Below are positions 31,725 to 43,000 of a stretch of 64,000 nucleotides of DNA, piece after piece. Source of the stretch: Norana najaformis (lineage: Eukaryota > Annelida > Clitellata > Crassiclitellata > Hormogastridae). Position numbers and translations under genes: made by a program. Position 1 is the first letter of the stretch. The number at the start of each line of letters is the position of its first letter. The DNA is taken from contig OZ029929.1 in the NCBI GenBank assembly GCA_964023275.1, forward strand, positions 2,448,501 to 2,512,500, given 5' to 3'. The notes below the pieces were generated by a model, which saw only the letters and a program-made list of their open reading frames with translations, made no database searches and was not told the DNA's origin.

Positions 31725-31891
31725 CAGTGGCGGCTCCAGGATTTCTTGCGTGGGGAGGGCAAGAGCATTTCCAGAGAGGCAACACATTGTGGCAGTCCAC
31801 CATGCGCCAGTCTGGTCAGAGGGGCACCGATATCTCACCAAGAGGGGTGGGAGGCGAACCGCACCCCACCCCTATAGCTAAAACCCCACTG
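31725..31891 (+). mobile_element. hAT-like MITE in duplication copy B
   Basis: 167 bp, nearly identical to 28767-28933. Confidence 0.65.
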
Positions 31892-32847
31892 GTCTCTAGA
31901 CGTCAAGATAATATAGCTAAAATATCTAGACATCTATATCTAGTCTTAGACAGTCGCAGTCATAAGGGTGGAACTTTAGAGTTGATCTCACCTGTATTAC
32001 CCCTCCACCCCACTGCCTTCAGAGCTTGTGGTCCAATTAAAGGAACTGTAAAGTAATGGCAGGGTAGCAAAAGGGGTTAGGGGAACAAATACCCCTGGGC
32101 GCAGATGATAAACAGGGCGCAAGACGAGGTTTGTTGGCAAACAACAAGAAACATTGGAGATGGGGTTGTAAATTTGAACTTTGTCCCCGGGTGGCGGTCT
32201 GGAGCTCTTTCTTACTAAGCTACTGGGAAATGGTCCAAATACTAAATGCCCTCTCCAGATACACGCTTATCACCAGATGTAAAGGGGTGGCTAGATCATT
32301 AGGCAGATACGACAACATTGATACAATGACTGGACAACCGTTGCTCAAAGGTTGCAAGTTTCAACAACAAACATCGGTTGTCAATCTCACTGCGATTTGA
32401 ATCACAACTCGAACCAAAATTTGCTGTTGTTCTGTATCTCAGTCAAAAGAGCTTTTAATATTATTAATATTATTAATATTATTATTTAAATTTCATTATC
32501 ATCATCATTAGTATTATTATTATTATATCTGACAGATTATGTCTCAAGTGTGTGTTATAAAAATTACATGAAATCTAATCTAGAACGATCTAATGACCTC
32601 TAGGGCAGCATTATCATAACGCACAAGACATCAACCGATGGTCACTAAATTGTAACTGCAGTCAAAAAGCATAATCTGTTGGAGAAGTCTGGTTGAAACT
32701 GGACAAGTTAGAGAAACTAAGTTGGGTAAATGAAAAATATGTACTTCATTTGGAATGGTTAGTCTTTGCTGACGTTTAGCTGATGGATACTAGATTAGAT
32801 ATCATGTCATTAATATAAAATTATTCTCTGTTACTGCAAACTTATCA

Positions 32848-32940
32848 ACAATTGATGGCGCCGGACAATTGCGAGTGAAGGACTTGCTCAAGTTCCCTAC
32901 ACAGTAACCGCCTCAGGGAGGTTAGAACCCCTACATGTTA
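32848..32940 (-). mobile_element. tRNA-Thr-derived SINE1 fragment, copy B
   Basis: Same truncated SINE1 body as at 29889-29978; carried by the segmental duplication, not an independent insertion. Confidence 0.7.
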
Positions 32941-33059
32941 CATTCAAGGAACCCAGTAACAGAGGTCCCTGACCCCTAGCTGGTCTGCCCTATTGAAATA
33001 AACTCCCACCAGAATCATGACAATTAGATGACCCATCCAACACACTCACCAACACTTCA

Positions 33060-33292
33060 CCACTTGCTATTTCTGTGCAGGTCTTTCAATCAATCATGAA
33101 AACACTCCTCTTCCACAAATTCTATCCCGATTCCTCCTCTTCCCCTTATCTCTATCAACGTTGACCAGGAACTGAACTGACCTTATGTGCCTATCGATTT
33201 TGTTTTGACTGAGCGCCTGTGAAAAAGCTGGAGCCCGTGACTTGGCTTTCTTTGGATGCTGTAGAATTCTCGAGATTATGATTACAATTACA
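33060..33292 (+). mobile_element. LINE family T 3' end, duplication copy B
   Basis: Same as 30100-30325. The overlapping 76-codon minus-strand frame is a shadow. Confidence 0.75.
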
Positions 33293-33531
33293 AGCAAGCA
33301 GCTGTGGAAAACACCGATCTGCAATCTCTATAGACTGTCAACGAATCCGTTATTCCACATACATTTCAGAGGTCCACAAAAGACGCTACAAAATGTCCAG
33401 ATATATTCATGCATCCATAAATAACTTGAAACCACTAGAAAACACTATACACAATTAAAGCAACGTTAGCGTTCAAGAACAGTGCGGTTCTTTCACATAG
33501 TACCTATACAGCTGCATATTCTCAGTTTCCG

Positions 33532-33893
33532 TAAAGCCCTCTCTGTTGGAGAGCCTCTCCAGTGTTCTTCCCGTAATACGCGCTTAGAAACGTCACCAGT
33601 TCAACAGAAAACAACGCGGACATGATGCACTGAATAAATTAACGACAACAGTTGGCCAAACTAACTCTACGACAACAGCGAGACTATATCTCTCCTATCC
33701 TCCGAATTCCATGTTGGCAGTCCGCCAAATCCGGATCCAAATTTGAATCCGCCCGTGTCATCTTGCTGCGACTGTCCATGCTACGTTTGTCTTCTTCGAA
33801 CGTTGGATGGCGTAGAATTCTGAGGGGGCCTCTTCCTCCGGGGCGCGGAAGCCGCATACCAGTTCGGAGAAAATTCTGGGGTTGATTGATCGA
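33532..33893. other. Distal POU6F 3' UTR/flank
   Basis: No exon or recognised repeat. No AATAAA was seen on the minus strand in this stretch, so the 3' end of the distal isoform is undefined. Confidence 0.4.
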
Positions 33894-34027
33894 TCATGAG
33901 TTGGGCGACTGCGGCGATTTCAGTTTTTTTATCGTGTTTTTGAGTGTCTGACGTTTGTTACAGAACCAGACACGAATGACCTCGCGGTCAAAGTTCAACT
34001 TCTCGGCCAGTTCCGTCATCTCCGAAC
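33894..34027 (-). CDS. POU6F: POU6F alternative last exon 8b (distal homeodomain second half)
   Basis: 134 bp after GGTGCAG: SEMTELAEKLNFDREVIR, VWFCNKRQTLKNTIKKL, KSPQSPNS stop. Same phase as 8a. Over the 35 comparable residues the two exons differ at about 11 positions, all outside WFCNKRQ. This one is closer to the vertebrate POU6 sequence (EMTE-AEKLN-DREV-RVWFCNKRQ). Confidence 0.95.
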
Positions 34028-37000
34028 CTGCACCAGAAACAACAAGAAGACAAATATTATTAGACAATTATAGAAGCACTTGTATTTGCAATTTGTATTT
34101 ATTAAGCTCCACTATCTAATGACTAACTGACGGCACTGAGCAGTTGTGAGTGAAGGACTTGCTCAAGGTCCCTACACAGTAACCGTTTCACAGGGAGGAA
34201 GCTCTAACGCGTACTCTCCTCGGCGTTACAAGCTGAGCACTCCAACCAATCGGCTACCATGCCTCACAGGCAGCAACCATTGAAATTCGTGCAGAAGAAG
34301 TATGGCACCACTTTCATCATCGTGTCCAAAAACATACCGAGTAGAAAGCAAAAACACTGCAGTGAGTCCTAGAGAAGCAAGGCCCCACAGAAATTTATGC
34401 AGCCAGGAAAATTATGAAACCTTGGGTTACAATCATCATCCATTATAGTGTCCAGCAAGGAACTAATGAATTTCGATGGTATGGACCCCAGAAGAAGCAG
34501 ACGGCATTACCATCTTATTATTATTATTATTGTTGTTGTTGTTTTTGTTATTTGAGGTACAAAGCGATTCCTCAGAATTACTAAATTAAGAATGTCCAGC
34601 ATTTTCCGGAATGTCAAGTCTCGTTGATGAGGTTCCTGGTGGCAAAGGCTCCGTGGAAAGCAGCAGCACTGAAGCGATGGATGGCATATATTAGAGCCCG
34701 CACAGGAATGTCGTCTCCCTGTTGTTGTTATTATTGTTCGCTTAGGCTGGTCTAATTCCTCAGCAAAGACCAACGTAACAAGCACTGAACTGTAAGTACG
34801 CTTCCACAGAAACTCTTCAGAGGCAGGTCCTATGGTCATCTGTTTGATGTGTTAACAGCAGCTCAATAACAAGACACCTTTTAAACCTCCCAACTAAAAC
34901 GGTGGTCTATCGGTAATGTGTTTGGTCAGTGATCATCATTCGGTCACGGGATTCGACTCCGTGTAATGACCCTGGGCAAGTAGTTTGCGCATACTGTGCC
35001 TCTGCCACCAAGCAGTCTAATTTGGTACCAGCATAAGCTGGGAAGTAGAGGGCAAGTCCTGCGATGCGCTGGCCCTGTGTCCAGGACCTTGGGATTCGTC
35101 CATTGCTGGCTCAAGGGCCTAAAGAAAAGGAAATGAACGCCCTCCCTACATTCCTCATGGGACATGTGGAATTTTATTAACTACTAACTAGCATTGTATA
35201 TATTTAAGACCCCAAAGTGGACGCCAGATGGCGAGGTATTCCACGGACGATCACTCTCCAAGTACCAACTGGGTTCATCTAGCGAAAACAGATGCAGTTA
35301 ATTTGCTATGCATTTGAAACAAATTCAGCTCCAAATCATTTGCTACGATTCAAACTAAGTCACGAATGAAACTGTGAACCTTGAGCCCATAATTACAGGA
35401 CAGGCAAGATTTAAAAACACATAGCAAAACAAGCAAATGAGAAACACAGCCCATGCAAATACGAAGACAGAAATAAAAAGGGAGGCACAAGGAAAATGAA
35501 AACAACGTTCATCAACAGACATCAAGAACTACTCTCAAGCAACAAAATCACCAACTGACGTCAATACCATGATGAGAAAACGTCTCTACAAACTAATATA
35601 ACATCTCTGTTTACTTTTACATACAAACAAATACATATAGATAATAATAATAATAATAATTATCATCATCATTACTATTATATCTGTGTCATAATGACAT
35701 CAACTGTCTAGTAAGAAAGCACAGCCAGTGTGACCTTTGGACAGACATTATTGTGGCCTTCTGAAGTAATTACACAATGCATGCACCATCTGCTTCTGAT
35801 TTAAGTTTTACATCTGGCACATTAATCTCATAACAATAACAATAACAACAACAAAACAACTACAATAATAATAATAATTATTATTATTACTACAACCCTT
35901 TTCAAAAGGCAGATATGAACCATCAGGATTTAACAAAATATATACAAAGTAAATAAATTATCTGGATCAAATTCAGGCACAGTGAAAGTGTCACAGCATA
36001 CAACAGCCATGAAGCACCGAGTTGCAATTGCAAGATGATTACAATTAATATTATTATCATTATTATCATTATTACCATTATTAATACTATTATTATTATA
36101 TTTTGACACCAGACTGTTTATTTCTAGGAGCAATTTAGTCACCCTGGTGTCTATACTTATCATACATTACTCTGAACAGTAGAGGTTCCCGAAAAGGCGC
36201 TACAAACGTCCACACACACACACACACACATCCACACTTTAAACAGTATAGTTTGAAGCCCAGGAAGTTCAGAGAGAAGGTGTCGATCGGTATGAAGCAC
36301 ACCTCTTATCGCGGTCTCGTCAGTTAGTTCCTGGGCGTTAGTTGTCTTATCGTGTTTTTGAGAACTTGTCGCTTATTGCAGAACCAGATTCGTATGATCT
36401 CACGGTCATAATTCAGATCAGTGGCCAGCTTAGACATCTCCGCTCCTAATCCAGCGCCGAAAATAAACAGAAAACAGACACATGCAAACGTCCACCTAAA
36501 ACTTAACACAAAACCAGTAGTAGCGACACACAGTGTTCCCTCTAAGCCAAGCAGGTGCATAGTCGCACAGCCATTTTGTGGCTTTGCGCAGGAGTTTTGT
36601 GGCTTTGCACAGGAGTTTTGTGGCTTTGCACAGGAGTTTTGTGGCTTTGTCCAGGAGTTTTGTGGCTTTGCACAGAAGTTTTGTGGATTTGTGCAGCAGC
36701 TTTGCGCTGCGAAAAATGCTTAAGCAATTCAGACACATCTAAAAAATCTTTTTGTGCAACAAGTTCAGAAATTTGCACCCTGAATTTTAAATTAAGAGGG
36801 AACGCTTGTGACACCTCAAACTTTTAAATCTTCCCTCTGCCATACATTCCTGATATAAGTTTTAAAATGTGTAAGCAGATATCGACTCTAATCTAAAAAC
36901 TTCTATAACGTTGTTATCAATATATACACAAGGGGCACTGGCATTGATTGATGGCCACTTCAAAATCAAACTGCATAATGATTCATAATTCTTTGGAAAG

Positions 37001-40000
37001 AACTACGGTATTATTTCTGCATTTATTAGGCACCACAAACTATGGTAGTCACAATCCAAAAAACCTCAAAGACTTCAAGACAGATGACAAGAACTCAAGA
37101 TTTCGTCCACATCTGAACCAAAGATCACAGAGTACACTAAAACATGAGGTGGTCAACAAAGCAAAACGGCCATACCGACTAGCCGCAGGTATGATAAATA
37201 AAGAGTCAGATGATACGGCAACGCTCACTGGGGTCCATTAAATAACATGACTTTGCTGATTGGGTGCACAACTTTGTCGACTGCAACACCACCAAGCAGA
37301 CAAAAACAATTACTGAATTCCACAGTCTTGGACCAGCAAACAAGAAAGTTCATGATTCTTTAACTGGTCTAACAGGCCAAAGTGGATAAACAATCCAAAA
37401 AAGAAGTTTTAAGCCGAGACCTGAACAGTGAAGAACTGGCAGGATAGATACAAGCATGTACTGAAGTCTAGAGCTTTAGACCAGCAACCGGGAAATCCAG
37501 AGAATCAGAGAACACAAGACTGTATTGAATTCTAGAGCTTTGGACCAGCAACCAGGAAATCCAGAGAATCAAAGAACACAAGACTGTATTGAATTCTAGA
37601 GCTTTGGACCAGCAACCGGGAAATCCTGAGAATCAGAGAACCCAAGACTGTATTAAATTCTAGAGCTTTGGACCAGCAACCGGGAAATCCTGAGAATCAA
37701 AGAACCCAAGACTGTATTAAATTCTAGAGCTTTGGACCAGCAACCAGGAAATCCAGAGACTCAGAGAACACAAGACTGTATTGAATTCTAGAGCTTTGGA
37801 CCAGCAACCAGGAAATCCTGAGAATCAAAGAACCCAAGACTGTATTAAATTCTAGAGCTTTGGACCAGCAACCAGGAAATCCAGAGAATCAAAGAACACA
37901 AGACTGTATTAAATTCTAGAGCTTTGGACCAGCAATCGGGAAATCCAGAGAATCAGAGAACCCAAGACTGTATTAAATTCTAGAGCTTTGGACCAGCAAC
38001 CGGGAAATCCAGAGAATCAGAGAACCCAAGACTGTATTAAATTCTAGAGCTTTGGGCCAGCAACCGGGAAATCCTGAGAATCAGAGAACACAAGACTGTA
38101 TTAAATTCTAGAGCTTTGGACCAGCAACCAGGTAATCCAGAGAATCAGAGAACCCAAGACTGTATTCAATTTTAGAGCTTTGGACCAGCAACCGGGAAAT
38201 CCTGAGAATCAGAGAACACAAGACTGTATTAAATTCTAGAGCTTTTGGACCAGCAACCGGGAAATCCAGAGAATCAGAGAACACAAGACTGTATTGAATT
38301 CTAGAGCTTTGGACCAGCAACCGGAAAATCCAGAGAATCAGAGAACCCAAGACTGTATTAAATTCTAGAGCTTTAGACCAGCAACTGGGAAATCCAGAGA
38401 ATCAGAGAACCCAAGACTGTATTGAATTTTAGAGCTTTGGACCAGCAACCAGGAAATCCTGAGAATCAAAGAACACAAGACTGTATTGAATTCTAGAGCT
38501 TTGGACCAGCAACCGGGAAATCCTGAGAATCAGAGAACCCAAGACTGTATTAAATTCTAGAGCTTTGGACCAGCAACCGGGAAATCCTGAGAATCAAAGA
38601 ACCCAAGACTATATTAAATTCTAGAGCTTTGGACCAGCAACCAGGAAATCCAGAGACTCAGAGAACACAAGACTGTATTGAATTCTAGAGCTTTGGACCA
38701 GCAACCAGGAAAACCTGAGAATCAAAGAACCCAAGACTGTATTAAATTCTAGAGCTTTGGACCAGCAACCAGGAAATCCAGAGAATCAAAGAACACAAGA
38801 CTGTATTAAATTCTAGAGCTTTGGACCAGCAATCGGGAAATCCAGAGAATCAGAGAACCCAAGACTGTATGACTGTATTAAATTCTAGAGCTTTGGACCA
38901 GCAATCGAGAAATCCAGAGAATCAGAGAACCCAAGACTGTGTTGAATTCTAGAGCTTTAGACCAGCAACCGGGAAATCCAGAGAATCAGAGAACACAAGA
39001 CTGTATTAAATTCAAGAGCTTTGGACCAGCAACCGGGAAATCCAGAGAATCAGAGAACCCAAGACTGTATTAAATTCTAGAGCTTTGGACCAGCAACCGG
39101 GAAATCCTGAGAATCACAGAACCCAAGACTGTATTAAATTCTAGAACTTTGGACCAGCAACCGGGAAATCCAGAGAATCAGAGAACCCAAGACTGTATTA
39201 AATTCTAGAGCTTTGGACCAGCAACTGGGAAATCCAGAGAATCAGAGAACCCAAGACTGTATTAAATTCTAGAGCTTTGGACCAGCAACTGGGAAATCCA
39301 GAGAATCAGAGAACCCAAGACTGTATTAAATTCTAGAGCTTTGGACCAGCAACCGGGAAATCCAGAGAATCAGAGAACCCAAGACTGTATTAAATTCTAG
39401 AGCTTTGGACCAGCAACCAGGAAACCCAGAGAATCAGAGAACTCAAGACTGGTCTAACAAGTTACCAAAGATAAGCAATCCAAACAGAGACCTGGACGAT
39501 ACAAGAGAACCAGGAGCACAGACAGAAACAGACCTGTATTTTATTCCAAAGCCTCAGACCAGCAAATCCCTGAAACTCAACCAGGATGGGTGTAGCTCTT
39601 GGGTACAACAAGAGTCAAAGTGATGAACAAGTGCAACATTTACAAGTTTAAATCAGTTGAGCCAAAGCAGTACAATAGACTCAAGGCACAAAGCACCAAT
39701 TTCTGACCTGTGAAACATGGGCAAAATAGGTGAAAAAGCACTTTTGATCTCGGCAACATATGTTACAACTTAACACGACCAACACGACCAGGTCAAATCA
39801 CAATGTTACATACACGTTTGGCAATTTGTAGTCATGCAATTGGAACATGTATCGTTTGTGACAAAAAGCTGGCATATTCAGCAGACTGAAACCTCCTCAC
39901 GTGAACCACTTCAACATAAATTCTACTACAACGAAGACCTGGCCATGGAACTCATTGTACGGGCCACCTCAACATAACACAACACTAGATTTAGCACTGA

Positions 40001-43000
40001 AATATAGCATTACACTAACTTTCCAGCATAAATGTTACTCAGCAGTTATGCATATGTCTGTACTATAGCAACTGGTGACTGAATCCAAGGTACCAGTGAA
40101 TCTGTGCTTCATGTGAATCTAGGTTCTCAGATAATTGTCAGATTCATTTGTTTTGCATCTTGCCATTCCGCAGCTTAATGGCAATGCTTCTTTTAAGTGT
40201 CCCCTAGACTGCAAACTTAAAGGAAACTTTCAACTACTTCAGATGAATTCAAATCTACCACAGTGACATTTCCACTAAAAGCAGGTCCATCATCAAGTAT
40301 TCATCTATGATTGTCATATTTAAAAGAGATAAAGACTGGTGGACTTAAAACAGATACGTCTCACAATGCAGAAGTTCAAAACTAAATTTCTAGAAGACGA
40401 ATTTTAAAAATAATTCAGTATTAGACTTGATCCAATCAGATGCAAACTCTAAGCACCAAACGCTAAACTACTCATCCCAATCAGCCAAAAAGCAACTACA
40501 CGCTACACTGCCATTCACTACGCTGGCTCGATCCACATACACAGCGAAGCAAATTAAACGAAAACAAATTACAGAATCTTATAATTCAGCAAGACAACTC
40601 GAAACATTGAAGATGGTGCACAACATTCTACCAACTCTTAAAAAAAGTCGTGCATATACACAGTGAAACCTCATTACCGCACGAAACTTGTGAGCTGTAC
40701 ATGCCACTAATTATTATTACTATTATTTATGTTTTGCCCAAGATAAGTGTAATTCCCTCAGGAATTAAAAAATTATGCTAGGACCTGTTAAAGGGTATCT
40801 GGGAAATCAGGCCTCATCCTCAGCAACACCAGAAAACATGCCCTGAAAAGCAATGGCATTGAAGTGCTGGATACAGGTAGAGAGGCGCTGAGAAAGGAAA
40901 CTGGCTTCACGTAACTTTCCAGAGACGGTTGAAAGGCAACCTCAAGGATGAAATCAACCCTGGCAGTGTTTCGAGGCGATGGGTGGAAAAAATATGTAGA
41001 TGTGTCAGTGTATTGTTATTATTATTATTATTCCTACTAATACTACTACAAAAATTGTAATGCACACAAAGTGGCAGAGAAATCGTATCTAAGTACTGAA
41101 TGTATAAAGTGTCATAACTGCATGAGGTCCTCTGCCTGATAAAGACTAAGCAAGGGCTTTGCAGGCGTTAATGAATCAAGCCCCTAGAGATTGGAAGAGG
41201 CCGCCTGGTAGACCCAGAACTACGTGGACCAGGACAGTTTCAAAGGATCTGGAAGAAAATGCTTTTGGCCTGCATGCTGCATGGAAGAAGGCCAGGACAG
41301 GAAGGTGTGGTGACACACTGTGGAAACGGCTACACTCATATGAGTTTGCCACTGGAGAGAGAGTCGCTATCAAATGACACACATCAACCGATAGTATTCA
41401 ATGCTGACTTGTGTAATCTTACAAGCCAAGAACTCAAATAATCAGTCACAGAATCTAGTTACGCTGAGACTAGCAGCGCACAGAAGTCTCCAACAGACAT
41501 GTGTAAGAGTAACAAGAGAACAGATCAGTAATATTCAAACGGAGAGCTGGTAGCAATAACCTTGCAAAATGACTGTAGCAATATTGCAAATTGGGAGCAT
41601 GCAGTAACCTGGTAAATTGACAGCAAAATATTGCAAATTGGGAGCAGAAGCCTAGCAGTAATCTTAAATGGCAATATCTTGCAACTGACAGCAACATGCT
41701 TGTAAAACTGGAGCAACAAAATTGCAAGTTATGGCAAAAATGTCAAAAACTGCAAGCAGTGAAACCGAAAATCCGGAGTTGCAATCGAGCTCAGTAAATA
41801 TGCATGCTGTAATGAGGTTTCTCTCTACCATCGACTAATGCAACACTCAAAGTACAAAAGACAGACGAACTATACAAATCAGTGATTTCCAACTCTATGC
41901 CCCATAAGTGGCCTTGTGGAGAGCAGAAATGAAGCTCAAAAACCATCATTGCATGTTGTACAATTAACACTCAATTTAAGATATTTAAACAAAACATGAT
42001 TAAGAAAATTCAAATTTAAGTTAAAATTTTTGAAGAATTTCAAGCCCAGAAAACTTTCAGGCATATCACTTAGATACGGCTGCAGAAATCTGAAAATTTT
42101 GATGAGAAATTCTAGCAGCTTGCATCTGAGTCAAACGAATCTCGGGGCACCTGTACTCTTTCCCTATTTTCTGCAAGTTGTTTTGATTGGTTTGAAAGAA
42201 GAGCTTAGTTACACATTGCCCCACAAACTCGCAATGCTCAAGTTAAAGCCATTCTGTCCCCTAGTATTCCACCAACCCATGTCTCCAGATTGCGTCTTTC
42301 TAGTAGTGAATAGAACTGTATGACCGGTCAATAACAATTACTGCAATTCTTCCCAGTCATTGTAATTATGACTGTAATTTCCATCCATTATGGTTATGAA
42401 TGTAAACCTTTAGTCATAATTACAACTGTAATTTTACCGTTTTACAGATAATTCTATCGTCCAGCTGGAGATGGCTAGATTTATTTCTGTCAATTACGAG
42501 CATGCCTGTAATTCTTCCCAGTTTTAAAAGTTTCTATCCAAAATGAGAAATACAAACAGTTGATAATCACAGCAGCCGTAATTCTTCCCAGTTCAACGGC
42601 CCTCCTAATCCAAAAAGCTGGAGATCACTGAACAACACGTGGGCAGACGATCGATCACAGCCCAAACATCTAAACAAAACACCGAAAGCGGAACTGGAGA
42701 AGTTGTACCTGACGGATGAGTACTTCGTTCAAAATGTTCGTTTAGCAGTTCAAGCGCCTGGGGTGTAAACGACGTCCTCCGTTTGCGTTTCTTCGACGGC
42801 TCAAGGCCGATGAACTCGGAGAGATTCTGCATCCCGTTCTTGTATCTCTCCTCGGCCATTGCCATCCATCGCTCCAGGACTGGTTTTATCTTCTGAGCGC
42901 TCTTCGGAGTTATGTCCAACTTCTCGAACCTGCAGCACCACGTGGATTCATGTTCAGACTGCAACACTTGAAGCATTCATATAGCACCACTCCGCGCATT

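Larger units (their letters stand above)
30572..33531. repeat. 3.0-kb direct tandem duplication, copy B
   Basis: Repeats copy A in the same orientation with no spacer. It ends at CTCAGTTTCCG, about 360 bp from the most distal POU6F stop codon (33894). It is shorter than copy A mainly because its satellite has fewer units. It starts inside the MITE, so the first part of that MITE is absent. Confidence 0.93.
34028..36323. other. POU6F: Interval between the two alternative last exons
   Basis: Contains SINE1 (34117-34268, reverse), SINE2 (34900-35168), an ATT/GTT run (34515-34550), AT-rich microsatellites (35640-35665, 35825-35890, 36045-36100), a (CA)n (36212-36230) and, at 36117-36122, the likely poly(A) signal of exon 8a. 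No further exon seen. Confidence 0.6.
36446..42708. other. POU6F: Intron between shared homeodomain exon 7 and alternative exon 8a
   Basis: Holds the 21-bp minisatellite, an R5 fragment (36875-36970), the 64-bp satellite (37440-39450), a LINE tail relic (41159-41375) and otherwise AT-rich sequence. 41540-41720 has loose repeats of a GCAAATTGGGAGCA word. Confidence 0.7.

Noticed and set aside
37440-39450. CRISPR-like or protein-coding repeat array
   Set aside because: 64-bp units are contiguous with no spacers, and frames contain stops; it is an intronic satellite.
42030-42323. 97-codon plus-strand frame
   Set aside because: Lies antisense in a POU6F intron with no recognisable domain.
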